In this document: piece by piece, positions 52,105-60,337 of the stretch | Position numbering within the stretch: the stretch's first letter is position 1 | Layout of the letters: every line of letters starts with the position of its first letter | From: JAJFUV01 sp964561215 | GTDB taxonomy: Bacteria > Acidobacteriota > Terriglobia > Bryobacterales > Bryobacteraceae | Length of the DNA stretch: 64,000 bases | Direction: 5' to 3' | Assembly: GCA_964561215.1 (NCBI GenBank) | Contig: CAZLOS010000011.1 | Coordinates: forward strand, 1 to 64,000 | The notes under the pieces: model-generated | Told to the model about the DNA's origin: nothing | Databases searched by the model: none | The model's input: the letters and a program-made list of their open reading frames with translations, nothing else | Translations under genes and position numbers: made by a program

Positions 52105-52515
52105 TCAGATGTCCGAGCAGCAGAACTTGCACTTGCTCGCTTCGGCGGCCACGGTTTCCTTGCAGCGCGGACAAACCTTTGTGGGTGCCGCGGGCGCCGG
52201 GGCCTCTTCCTTGATGAAGCTCTTCGTGATCAGGTAAATACAGAAGGCGATCACGATGAAGTCCACGATACTTCCCGCAAAGCTGCCGAAGTTGATCGCG
52301 TTCACCACTTCCTTGCCGTCGGCGCCGACGGTCTTGGTGAGGATCATCTTCGCCGTACGCCACTCGCCCCCTGGGATCAGCAGGCTGATCAGCGGCATGA
52401 TGATGTCCGCCACAAGCGACGAAACCACTTTCCCAATCGCCCCGCCGATGATGACGGCGATCGCGAGCCCAAGAACTTGGTTCTTCAACAGGAAATCCTT
52501 GAATCCCTTAATCAT
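52105..52515 (-). CDS. mscL: Large-conductance mechanosensitive channel MscL with C-terminal zinc ribbon
   Basis: 136 residues. MIKGFKDFLLKNQVLGLAIA and VIIGGAIGKVVSSLVADIIM are the N-helix and first membrane helix of MscL, and FGSFAGSIVDFIVIAFCIYL is the second. Instead of the usual charged helical bundle the end carries CPRC at about 118-121 and CKFC at about 131-134, a zinc-ribbon signature. The start at 52515 has GGAGG four bases upstream. It opens under membrane tension to release solutes; the ribbon could alter gating or bind a partner. Confidence 0.9.
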   Translation of the reverse strand: MIKGFKDFLLKNQVLGLAIAVIIGGAIGKVVSSLVADIIMPLISLLIPGGEWRTAKMILTKTVGADGKEVVNAINFGSFAGSIVDFIVIAFCIYLITKSFIKEEAPAPAAPTKVCPRCKETVAAEASKCKFCCSDI

Positions 52516-52688
52516 TACGCCTCCTCTATCCTGCCCAGCTACATCGCACCGAATCATCTTAGTGCAAGGCTCATCGCAGTTCAATCCGAATCCCGTGGAG
52601 AATGGGCGCCGGGTGTATCCTGAGAATAAGTGGAATGGTCCCGCGGACCCGGATCCGTGGAGATGACTTCCCTCCCGAGGTTCCCGGA

Positions 52689-52889
52689 ATGAATCTGGTT
52701 GTAAACGGAAAACCCCACAGCCACGGCGGCGGCGGCACGCTCGCCGAACTGTTGGAGGAATGCCGTGCGAATCCCTCGCAGGTCGCCGTCATGATCAATG
52801 GCGAAGTCGTGCGCCGGGGCCAGTGGGATGCCGTCAAGCTGGTGGAGGGCGACCAGGTCGAGATGCTTGTGTTCGCGGCCGGTGGGTAA
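52689..52889 (+). CDS. thiS: Sulfur carrier protein ThiS
   Basis: 66-residue ubiquitin-like protein ending in the required Gly-Gly (FAAGG), the site of C-terminal thiocarboxylate. MNLVVNGKPHSHGGGGTLAE and VMINGEVVRRGQWDAVKLVE match the fold. An upstream in-frame start at 52602 would add 29 residues without family support. It heads the thiSGHE run; I find no convincing TPP riboswitch in the 170 bases upstream. Confidence 0.9.
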   Translation: MNLVVNGKPHSHGGGGTLAELLEECRANPSQVAVMINGEVVRRGQWDAVKLVEGDQVEMLVFAAGG

Positions 52890-52892
52890 GCG

Positions 52893-53669
52893 ATGCAGGG
52901 CGAATTTCGGTTAGGAAACCGCACTTTTACTTCACGGCTGTTCCTGGGAACGGGGAAGTTTTCCAGCACGGACGCCATGTTGCGCGCTGTTTGCGCATCC
53001 GGCGCGGAACTGGTGACAGTGGCTCTGCGGCGGTTCCATGAAGGCCGGGCCGAGGACGATGTTTACGGTCCGCTATCCTCCGTGCCGGGGATCACCATCG
53101 TCCCCAATACCTCGGGAGCCATGAACGCAAAGGAAGCGGTCCGGGCGGCCATGCTGGGGCGTGAATTGAGCGGCAGCCCGTTCGTCAAATTGGAGATTCA
53201 TCCCAATCCGCACCACTTGCTGCCGGATCCCATCGAAACCTACGAGGCGGCGAAAATACTGAGCCGGGAAGGGTTCTTCGTTCTGCCTTACATGCCCGCA
53301 GATCCCGTGCTTGCCAAACGCCTGGAGGACGCCGGCTGCGCCGCGGTCATGCCCCTGGGCGCCGCCATCGGCAGCGGGCAGGGAATAACCACCGCGGGGA
53401 TGGTTGAAATCATGATTCGCGACGCCTGCGTCCCCGTGATCGTGGATGCGGGATTGCGTTCGCCGTCCGAGGCGGCCGCGGTCATGGAGATGGGCGGGGA
53501 CGCGGTCCTGGTCAACAGCGCCATCGCTGCCGCGGACAATCCCGAACTGATGGCCGAGGCGTTTGCTGCGGCGGTCGCGGCCGGCCGGAAGGCCTGGCAG
53601 GCCGGATTGATGCCGAGGAGTGAAGTGGCAGTCGCCACCAGCCCGCTCACCGCTTTTCTGGGAGAGTAA
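52893..53669 (+). CDS. thiG: Thiazole synthase ThiG
   Basis: 258 residues, TIM barrel. Condenses 1-deoxyxylulose 5-phosphate with dehydroglycine and ThiS-thiocarboxylate to the thiazole phosphate. The Schiff-base lysine is expected at about K99 in FVKLEIHPN; GTGKFSSTDAML, MPLGAAIGSGQGI and VDAGLRSPSEAAAVMEMGGD are hallmarks. Separated from thiS by 3 bases. Confidence 0.96.
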   Translation: MQGEFRLGNRTFTSRLFLGTGKFSSTDAMLRAVCASGAELVTVALRRFHEGRAEDDVYGPLSSVPGITIVPNTSGAMNAKEAVRAAMLGRELSGSPFVKLEIHPNPHHLLPDPIETYEAAKILSREGFFVLPYMPADPVLAKRLEDAGCAAVMPLGAAIGSGQGITTAGMVEIMIRDACVPVIVDAGLRSPSEAAAVMEMGGDAVLVNSAIAAADNPELMAEAFAAAVAAGRKAWQAGLMPRSEVAVATSPLTAFLGE

Positions 53670-53670
53670 C

Positions 53671-54792
53671 ATGGTGGCTGCCACAATCCCCGATTGGCTG
53701 GACCCTTCCCCTTGGCTCGAATGGATCAAACGGGCGGATCGGTTCATGGTCGCCGCGGCCCTGTCCGCGAAGAACCCCGGGATCCGGGAACTCGCGGTCC
53801 TGCTGTCCCCGGCCGCCGCGCCGGAGTTGGAAACCATGGCACAGCGGGCGCGCGCGATCACACAGCGTCACTTTGGGCGAGTCATCACACTCTATGCGCC
53901 GCTGTACTTGTCGAGCCGTTGTTTTTCGGGCTGTGTGTACTGCGGCTTTGCTTCGAACCGTCAAACGCCGCGCCACATGCTGACGCTGGAGCAGGTGGAT
54001 GCGGAACTGGACGCGCTGAAGCGGCGGGGCATGGAGGAGGTCCTGCTGCTGACGGGCGAGCGCAACCCCGCGGCGGGCTACGAGTACGTACGCGATTGCG
54101 TGGAGCGTGCGGCGTCCCGATTCTCCACGGTGCTGGTGGAAGTGTTCCCGATGAGCGAACCGGAGTACCGGGGGCTGGCCGAGGCCGCATGTACGGGGAT
54201 CACGCTCTACCAGGAAACCTACGATCCGCTGACCTATGAGCGGATGCACCTGTGGGGACCGAAACGCAACTACACTGCGCGTCTGGAAGCTCCCGCGCGC
54301 GCCCTGGCCGGTGGCCTGCGTGTAGCCGGATTGGGCGCGCTGTTGGGTCTGAGCGATCCTTTCTTCGACATGCTCTGTCTCTACCGCCATGCCACCCACC
54401 TGCAGCGGGAGTTCTGGAAGGGCGGCGTCGCGCTCTCTTTCCCGCGCATCCGGCCGGAGGCGGGAGGCTTCAAACCACCGTTCCCGGTGAGCGAGAGACT
54501 GCTGGCACAGATCATCTTCGCGTTCCGGATCTGCCTGCCGGACGTCCCGCTGGTCCTTTCGACGCGTGAGAGCCCGCACTTCCGCGATGGTATGGCCGGA
54601 GTGGGGATCTGCAAGATGAGCGCCGGCAGCCGGACCACCGTCGGCGGTTACGGAGACAGTGCCAGTCCCTCCGAGTGCCAGTTCGATGTCAGCGACGGGC
54701 GCGACGTGCCGGCGTTCTGCGCCATGCTCCGCGAGAAAGGCCTGCAACCCGTCTTCAAGAACTGGGATGCAGCCTACCGGGACGCCATATGA
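53671..54792 (+). CDS. thiH: 2-iminoacetate synthase ThiH (radical SAM)
   Basis: Cleaves tyrosine to give dehydroglycine for the thiazole ring, the oxygen-independent alternative to ThiO. 373 residues with the Cx3Cx2C cluster motif at about C84, C88 and C91 (RCFSGCVYCGF), EVLLLTGERNP and VFPMSEPEYRGLAEAACTGI. The start at 53671 is one base after the thiG stop, and overlaps thiE at its end (ATGA). Presence of ThiH rather than ThiO suggests the pathway can work without oxygen. Confidence 0.94.
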   Translation: MVAATIPDWLDPSPWLEWIKRADRFMVAAALSAKNPGIRELAVLLSPAAAPELETMAQRARAITQRHFGRVITLYAPLYLSSRCFSGCVYCGFASNRQTPRHMLTLEQVDAELDALKRRGMEEVLLLTGERNPAAGYEYVRDCVERAASRFSTVLVEVFPMSEPEYRGLAEAACTGITLYQETYDPLTYERMHLWGPKRNYTARLEAPARALAGGLRVAGLGALLGLSDPFFDMLCLYRHATHLQREFWKGGVALSFPRIRPEAGGFKPPFPVSERLLAQIIFAFRICLPDVPLVLSTRESPHFRDGMAGVGICKMSAGSRTTVGGYGDSASPSECQFDVSDGRDVPAFCAMLREKGLQPVFKNWDAAYRDAI

Positions 54793-55418
54793 AAGAAACA
54801 TTCGGCCTTTACCTGGTGCTGACGGACCCCGTCACCGGCTACGAGAAGTGCACGGAAGCCGCCGTCGAGGCGGGAGTGCGATACGTGCAACTGCGAATGA
54901 AGGACAGCTCCCGGGAAGAAGTGCTCGACATGGCGCTGCGTTTGCGGCGGATCACGGCGGGCAGCCCGACGCGGTTCATCGTCAACGACGACGTGGAGAT
55001 CGCCCGCGAAGCGGACGCCGACGGCGTGCACCTGGGCCAGCAGGACATGACCCTTGCCGAAGCCCGCAAACGCTGGCCCGAGCCGGGGAAGATTTTCGGC
55101 TGGTCCACGCACTCCGAAGGCCAGCAACGGCGCGCGGAAGAACTTGCCCCGGACTATATCGGCGTGGGCCCGGTCTTTGCCACCCCAACGAAGAAGGACG
55201 CCGACCCCACGCTCGGTCTCGACCGGATGGGCCGCATGATCCGCGGCACGACGCTCACCACGGTCGCCATCGGCGGCATTAACCGGGAGAATCTGGCGGA
55301 AGTTCTCCACCACGGGGCGGTGAACTATGCCGTGGTTCGAGCCGTGACCCAGGCGCCCGATCCCCGCGCGGCCGTCCAGGCCTTACAGGACATCTGGAAC
55401 GAGCACCGCGCCATTTAG
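54789..55418 (+). CDS. thiE: Thiamine-phosphate synthase ThiE
   Basis: 209 residues, TIM barrel. Joins the pyrimidine diphosphate and thiazole phosphate to thiamine phosphate. Motifs: YVQLRMKDSSREEVLD, NDDVEIAREADADGVHLGQQ, TPTKKDADPTLG and AIGGINRENLAEV. ATG 54789 overlaps the thiH stop. No thiC or thiD lies in the window. Confidence 0.95.
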   Translation: MKETFGLYLVLTDPVTGYEKCTEAAVEAGVRYVQLRMKDSSREEVLDMALRLRRITAGSPTRFIVNDDVEIAREADADGVHLGQQDMTLAEARKRWPEPGKIFGWSTHSEGQQRRAEELAPDYIGVGPVFATPTKKDADPTLGLDRMGRMIRGTTLTTVAIGGINRENLAEVLHHGAVNYAVVRAVTQAPDPRAAVQALQDIWNEHRAI

Positions 55419-55428
55419 CGGTGCCGGT

Positions 55429-56316
55429 CTACTTGGCTATGTCCCGGTGCGTGGCTTTCACCGTGTAGCCGCCGCGGGACAACCGCCGTCGAATCTCGTC
55501 GGCCATCATCACCGAACGGTGCCGTCCGCCCGTGCATCCGAAAGCGATCGTCAGGTAACTCTTGCCCTCCCGCACATAGTGCGGCATCAGGTAGATCAGC
55601 AGTTGCGAGATGCGCTCGATGAATTCGACCGTCTGAGGGAACGAGCGTATATAAGCCGCCACACGCGGGTGCCGGCCGCTCAAATCCTTGAACTCCGGCA
55701 TGTAATTCGGATTGGGCAGGAAACGGACGTCGAAGACCAGGTCGCTGTCGGCCGGAACGCCGTAGCGGAAGCCGAAGCTGGTTACATAAACCATGATCCG
55801 GGTCTGTTCGCTCGAGCCGCGGAACTTATCTTCGATGACTTTCCGGAGTTCGTGGACGTTGAACTTCGAGGTGTTGATGATGTGGTCGGCCAGGGCGCGG
55901 ATCGGCGCCATGTGCCGCCGCTCGGCCGCCAGGCTTCGCGCTACGCTCCGGTCGGTGCCTAGCGGATGAGGCCGGCGGGTCTCGCTGAAGCGGCGCACCA
56001 GCGTGTCCTCGTCGGCCTCCAGGAATACGAGCGTTGTTTCAATGTTCTGCCGCAGCTTCCGATAGATTTCCGGAAAGCGCTTCAATTCCACGCCTTCGCG
56101 AATGTCCACCACCAGCGCCGCCCGCCGGATGCTGGGTGATTCCTTGGTCAGTTCGGCAAACTTGGGAATGAGCCCTACCGGGAGGTTATCCACCGAGTAG
56201 TAGCCCAGGTCCTCAAGCGACTTGAGCACTGTGGCTTTGCCCGATCCGCTCAATCCTGTCAGGACGACGAGTTCGGCTTTGCCGGAATCTCTTTCCCCAG
56301 TGCTCTTTTTGGCCAT
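55429..56316 (-). CDS. rapZ: RNase adapter/nucleotide-binding protein RapZ (YvcJ family)
   Basis: 295 residues. In E. coli RapZ brings the sRNA GlmZ to RNase E; in other phyla the family binds nucleotides and UDP-GlcNAc with less clear roles. The P-loop reads GLSGSGKATVL, with alanine where the family has Ser/Thr after the lysine. LEDLGYYSVDNLPV, VDIREG and the C-terminal FGCTGGRHRSVMMADEIRRRL are otherwise standard. Downstream of hpf and rpoN, the usual order in many bacteria; the 13-base gap to hpf supports an operon. The loss of the Walker A hydroxyl could weaken nucleotide hydrolysis. Confidence 0.92.
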   Translation of the reverse strand: MAKKSTGERDSGKAELVVLTGLSGSGKATVLKSLEDLGYYSVDNLPVGLIPKFAELTKESPSIRRAALVVDIREGVELKRFPEIYRKLRQNIETTLVFLEADEDTLVRRFSETRRPHPLGTDRSVARSLAAERRHMAPIRALADHIINTSKFNVHELRKVIEDKFRGSSEQTRIMVYVTSFGFRYGVPADSDLVFDVRFLPNPNYMPEFKDLSGRHPRVAAYIRSFPQTVEFIERISQLLIYLMPHYVREGKSYLTIAFGCTGGRHRSVMMADEIRRRLSRGGYTVKATHRDIAK

Positions 56317-56329
56317 CGTGGATGCGCCG

Positions 56330-56896
56330 TCAGGCCTCCACCAGGTTGAAATGGCCGTCGCGGCGGCGCAGCAGGACCGACAGGTGGTTGGACTCCGCGT
56401 CGCGGAAGACGTAGTAATCCCGGTCGGCGCCGATCGCGATCAGCGCTTCTTCCACCGTCATGGGTTTGCGGTTGGCGTGCTGGTCGATGTGGAAGACTTT
56501 CACCACGTTGCCTTCCTCCGCCTCGACCTCGGCGGCCATGGGCCCCGTGCTCTCGGCGCCAGCCTCTTCCTCGTACTCGCCGCGCTTGGGCACGCGCTTG
56601 GTGTCGCGCCACTTTGTGCGCAGCTTGAGCACCTGCTTCTCGAGCTTGTCCACGGCCGTCGTCAGGGCGGCGAACTGGTCGACGTCGCTGGCCAGGCCCA
56701 CCAAGGGATGATCTCCGAATTGAATGGTCACTTCGGCGTGGTTCAGGTGGCGCTCGACGTTGAGCACGACATGCGCTTCTCTGTCGACGCCGCCGTGCCG
56801 GTCCAACAGTTTGCCCAGCTTGTCGAATCGGGACTCGATCTTGCGCTGCTGTGCCGGCGTGAATACGCCCTGTTTGCCCTTGTAACTGATGATCAT
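56330..56896 (-). CDS. hpf: Ribosome hibernation-promoting factor, long form
   Basis: 188 residues: an N-terminal ribosome-binding domain (IISYKGKQGVFTPAQQRKIE, then HVVLNVERHLNHAEVTIQFG) and a C-terminal dimerisation domain of the long HPF class (VKVFHIDQHANRKPMTVEEA, DRDYYVFRDAESNHLSVLLR), joined by an acidic linker. Drives formation of 100S ribosome dimers in stationary phase. Between rpoN and rapZ as in many genomes. Confidence 0.95.
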   Translation of the reverse strand: MIISYKGKQGVFTPAQQRKIESRFDKLGKLLDRHGGVDREAHVVLNVERHLNHAEVTIQFGDHPLVGLASDVDQFAALTTAVDKLEKQVLKLRTKWRDTKRVPKRGEYEEEAGAESTGPMAAEVEAEEGNVVKVFHIDQHANRKPMTVEEALIAIGADRDYYVFRDAESNHLSVLLRRRDGHFNLVEA

Positions 56897-56921
56897 GCGT
56901 CTCTCCGTGAGAATGGAAATT

Positions 56922-58532
56922 TCACTTGCGAGTACGTCTTTGATGCGTGGATGGGATGTTCATGTCCTCGCGGTACTTGGCCACCGTACGCCGGGTGACC
57001 TGAATGCCTTCCGCGCGAAGCCGTTCGGTGATCTGCTCATCGGTGAGCGGATGAGCGGGATCTTCCTGTGCAATCATCTTTTTCACCTTGCGTTTCAGAA
57101 TCAACAGGGGAGTCACGCTCCCCGATGGCCCCTGCACCGCTTCGGAGAAGAAAAAGCGCAGCTCGAACACCCCCTGCGGAGTGTGCGCGAACTTGTTGGC
57201 CACCGCGCGGCTGACCGTCGACGGATGCACACCAATCTCTTCGGCCACATCCTTGATCATCATGGGCTTCAATTCGTCGATGCCGCGGTCCAGAAAATCG
57301 GTCTGCCGCCGCACAATGGCCTGGCAGACGCGCAGGATGGTGTTCTTGCGCTGCTCGATGTTCTTCATCAGCATCAGGGCCGACTGGAAGCGCTCCTTGA
57401 CGTAATTGCGGACTTCCTTGCTGGGCTCCCGCGTACGGTCGAGCATCCGGCGGTACTGCGAGTTCAGACGGAGCTGCGGGATATCCTCGTCGTTTAGCTG
57501 GATGAGGTATTCGTCGCCTTCCTTCGAAATGAAGACATCGGGTTCCACCTGGCGTGCGCCCGGTCCTGAATAGCGCAAGCCGGGGCGCGGATCCAGGTGC
57601 TTGATCACTTCGACGGCGATCTCGATATGCCGCATCGGACGGCCGAGCGCCTTCGCCAATTCCCTGTACTGGCGGTTCTCGACCAGTTTCAGGTGATCGG
57701 ATACAATCTGCCAGGCTACGCCCCCCTCGCCGTTACGGTTGGCCACCTGGAGCAGCAGGCACTCGCGCACATCGCGCGCGCCCACGCCGGCCGGATCGAG
57801 CGATTGGACAGCCTTCAGCGCGGACTCCAGGTCCTCCGCCTTGTACTCGCCGGTCGCAGTCATCTCTTCCAGGGTCGCGGTGAGATAGCCGTTCTCATCC
57901 AGGTTGCCGATGATCGCTTCAGCCGCTTCGCGCACCGGTTCGGTGAGGATCACCAGGCTCAACTGGCTGTGCAAGTAGTCGGAGAGCGTAACCGGAGCCG
58001 AGAGGAAGGTCTCGAACGAAGGTTTTTCCGGCGATTCCGAGGCCGGGCTCTTGTAGCCGGGGTCCAGGTAGTCGTCGAAGAAAGAACCGAAATCGATTTC
58101 GTCGAAGGGATCGGTGGTTTTCGGCGCTTCGGGAGCGTCGGGCGCTTCAGGCGGCTCCGGGGATTCGCTTTCGCTCCCGGGAGCGTGCGTCTGTCCGGCC
58201 GGATTGGCAGTCTCCTCCAGTGCCAGCTCGGAGGCCTGCTCGGCGGCTTCGGTTTCGCGCTCGCCGTCGGAAACGGCCAATACGCCGGCATCCGCGGGAT
58301 CGGCTACGCGCTCGGCTTCCAGCAGAGCCTGCACTTCTTCCTGGGTGAGTTCCTCGCCGCCCTCGCCGCTCTCCTCCAGAACCGGATTCGCCGCGACTTC
58401 CTGTGCGATCATATCCTTCAGTTCCAGGCGGTTCAGCTGAAGAACAGTCACCATCTGCACCAGGCCGGGCGTCAGGATCTGCTTCTGCGCCACCTTCATC
58501 TGAAGCTGCGGCCGCTGAGAGAGCAAGCTCAT
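56922..58532 (-). CDS. rpoN: RNA polymerase sigma-54 factor
   Basis: 536 residues. Region I (QRPQLQMKVAQKQILTPGLV) is the activator-contacting Q-rich part; a long acidic/proline-rich region II (about 60-150) follows; the core-binding region III and the C-terminal RpoN box ARRTVAKYRE-like (RRTVAKYREDMNIPS), which reads the -24 element, complete it. Needs bacterial enhancer-binding proteins for activity, none of which is in the window. Its ATG has TATTAT eight bases upstream. Confidence 0.96.
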   Translation of the reverse strand: MSLLSQRPQLQMKVAQKQILTPGLVQMVTVLQLNRLELKDMIAQEVAANPVLEESGEGGEELTQEEVQALLEAERVADPADAGVLAVSDGERETEAAEQASELALEETANPAGQTHAPGSESESPEPPEAPDAPEAPKTTDPFDEIDFGSFFDDYLDPGYKSPASESPEKPSFETFLSAPVTLSDYLHSQLSLVILTEPVREAAEAIIGNLDENGYLTATLEEMTATGEYKAEDLESALKAVQSLDPAGVGARDVRECLLLQVANRNGEGGVAWQIVSDHLKLVENRQYRELAKALGRPMRHIEIAVEVIKHLDPRPGLRYSGPGARQVEPDVFISKEGDEYLIQLNDEDIPQLRLNSQYRRMLDRTREPSKEVRNYVKERFQSALMLMKNIEQRKNTILRVCQAIVRRQTDFLDRGIDELKPMMIKDVAEEIGVHPSTVSRAVANKFAHTPQGVFELRFFFSEAVQGPSGSVTPLLILKRKVKKMIAQEDPAHPLTDEQITERLRAEGIQVTRRTVAKYREDMNIPSTHQRRTRK

Positions 58533-58540
58533 CTGGCTTC

Positions 58541-58546
58541 ATAATA
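58541..58546 (-). promoter_or_regulatory. -10-like TATTAT of the rpoN operon
   Basis: On the minus strand TATTAT ends eight bases before the rpoN ATG, with no Shine-Dalgarno sequence. Candidate promoter for rpoN-hpf-rapZ with an almost leaderless mRNA. Confidence 0.45.
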
Positions 58547-58636
58547 GCAGACCTGTTTTTGAATGAAGCCGCCAGTTCGAGGGGTACTGAGGGGGGACCA
58601 AAGGCGGCCGCGGATTTGGCGTGGTCGCACCTATGC

Positions 58637-58642
58637 CATAAT
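58637..58642 (+). promoter_or_regulatory. -10 element CATAAT of the MFS gene
   Basis: CATAAT ends eight bases before the ATG at 58651. TTGGCG lies 15 bases upstream as a possible -35. No ribosome-binding site is present. Confidence 0.4.
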
Positions 58643-58650
58643 CCCCTTTT

Positions 58651-59907
58651 ATGCGCTACCGCCACCGCGTATTGGCTCTCCTCTTCTTCCTGTCGGTCGT
58701 TACTTACATCGACCGGGTGTGCATCGGCGTGGCCAGCCCGCGCATGCAGGAGGAATTGGGGATCACACCTTCCAAGTGGGGGCTCGTGCTGGGAGCGTTC
58801 GCCATTTCCTACGCCGCTTTCGAATTGCCGAGCGGCGCTTTGGGAGACCGGATCGGCCCGCGCAAGGTCCTGATGCGGATCGTGCTGTGGTGGAGCGCCT
58901 TCACCAGCCTCACCGGCGCGGCCACGAGCTACCTGCACTTGTTGGTCTGCCGGTTCCTGTTCGGGGCCGGCGAGGCCGGTGCGTACCCGAATTCGAGCGG
59001 CGCCATCGCGCGCTGGTTCCCGGCGCATGAGCGCGGCCGGGCGCAGGGGGTGGTGTGGATGGCCAGCCGGGTGGGCGGCGCCATCTCGCCGCTGGTCGTG
59101 GTGCCAATCCAGGCGCACTTCGGCTGGCGAGTCGCATTTTGGGTCTTCGGGGCACTCGGGCTGGTGTGGGCGGTGGTCTGGTTCTGGTGGTTCCGCGACA
59201 ACCCGGCCGAGAAGCCCGGTGTGACCAGCGCCGAAATGGAAGAGATCCGCGCCGGCGGCGCCGCCGTCCAGGTCCACCACAAAGTGCCGCTCGGCAAGCT
59301 GCTATCGAGCGGCAACCTGTGGCTGATCATGGCCATGTACTTCACCTACTGCTACGCGTCGTTCTTCTACTTGAGCTGGATGCCGACCTATCTTGTGAAG
59401 GGGCGAGGCTTTTCCGAGGCCGACATGGCCTGGTTCGCCACCCTTCCCTTCATCCTGGGGGGCACGGCGAACTTCTTCGGCGGCTGGGCGAGCGACGTCG
59501 CGGTGCGCCGCGTGGGCCTGAAGTGGGGGCGCCGCGTGTGCGCCGCGGGCGGCCTTACGGCATCGGCCATCTTCACCATCGCGGCAGCTCTGACGACAGA
59601 CAAGATCTGGGCGGTCGTGTTTCTTGCTTTGGGCTATGCGGGAAGCGACTTCATGCTGCCTACGGCCTGGGCCCTGTGCCTGGACATCGGCAAGAAATAC
59701 GCCGGCTCGGTCACCGGGGCCATGAACACGGCAGGCCAGCTCGGTTCCTTTACCACGGCGTCGCTGTTCGGCTTCCTGGTGGAACGGTTCCACAGCTACA
59801 ACCTGCCGCTGGTGCCCATGTCGCTGCTCACACTGGTGAGCGCCATCCTGTGGCTTAAGATCGACGCTACCCGCCAGCTTGTCCCGGAACCCGCCGAACC
59901 GCGGTAA
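58651..59907 (+). CDS. MFS transporter of the anion:cation symporter (hexuronate-like) type
   Basis: 418 residues with about twelve membrane helices. Motifs of the ACS family: VTYIDRVCIGVASPRMQEEL, helix 2-3 loop LPSGALGDRIGPRKVLMRIV and RFLFGAGEAGAYPNSSGAIA. Members carry hexuronates, glucarate or similar organic anions. It could bring in products of the glycan-degrading enzymes in this region, but the substrate is not shown. The archease gene follows after 13 bases. Confidence 0.88.
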   Translation: MRYRHRVLALLFFLSVVTYIDRVCIGVASPRMQEELGITPSKWGLVLGAFAISYAAFELPSGALGDRIGPRKVLMRIVLWWSAFTSLTGAATSYLHLLVCRFLFGAGEAGAYPNSSGAIARWFPAHERGRAQGVVWMASRVGGAISPLVVVPIQAHFGWRVAFWVFGALGLVWAVVWFWWFRDNPAEKPGVTSAEMEEIRAGGAAVQVHHKVPLGKLLSSGNLWLIMAMYFTYCYASFFYLSWMPTYLVKGRGFSEADMAWFATLPFILGGTANFFGGWASDVAVRRVGLKWGRRVCAAGGLTASAIFTIAAALTTDKIWAVVFLALGYAGSDFMLPTAWALCLDIGKKYAGSVTGAMNTAGQLGSFTTASLFGFLVERFHSYNLPLVPMSLLTLVSAILWLKIDATRQLVPEPAEPR

Positions 59908-59920
59908 GATCGCTTCGAGC

Positions 59921-60331
59921 ATGTTCGAGATTCTCGAGCACACGGCCGACATCGGCTTCCGCGCCTGGGGCCCGACCGCGGCAAAGATGTTCGAAAACGC
60001 CGCCCTGGCGCTCGAATCCATCGCCTTTGAGATGGACGGGGCCGAGCCGCGCGAACCTTATCCTTTGGCGGTCACCGGGGAGGACTACGAGTCGCTGCTG
60101 GTCAACTGGCTCAGCGAGGCGCTCTATTACATGGACGCGCGGCGTATCCTGCTGCGGCGGTTCGAGGTCGGGCGGATCGAGCCGGAAACCGTGGTAGGGC
60201 GCGGCTGGGGCGAACCTTTTGACGCCGCCCGGCACCAGGCCAAGGCGATCGTCAAGGGTGTCACCTATCATCAGCTCAAAATCGAGCGTGCCGGCGACGT
60301 GTGGCGCGCCACTGTGTTCCTGGATGTCTAA
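59921..60331 (+). CDS. Archease
   Basis: 136 residues. EILEHTADIGFRAWGPTAAKMFENAA is the family's N-terminus (given here in two parts: EILEHTADIGFRAWG and AAKMFENAALAL), with VTGEDYESLLVNWLSEALYY and KGVTYHQLKIE. Archease helps the RNA ligase RtcB form its guanylate intermediate; no rtcB lies here. An upstream in-frame ATG (59879) is inside the MFS gene. TAAGAT ends 10 bases before ATG 59921. Confidence 0.92.
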   Translation: MFEILEHTADIGFRAWGPTAAKMFENAALALESIAFEMDGAEPREPYPLAVTGEDYESLLVNWLSEALYYMDARRILLRRFEVGRIEPETVVGRGWGEPFDAARHQAKAIVKGVTYHQLKIERAGDVWRATVFLDV

Positions 60332-60337
60332 ACTGCC

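Noticed and set aside
52600..52688. TPP riboswitch upstream of thiS (CTGAGA is present)
   Set aside because: No P3 hairpin before CTGAGA and no GATCTGG or CCAGCG part after it, so the fold is not supported.
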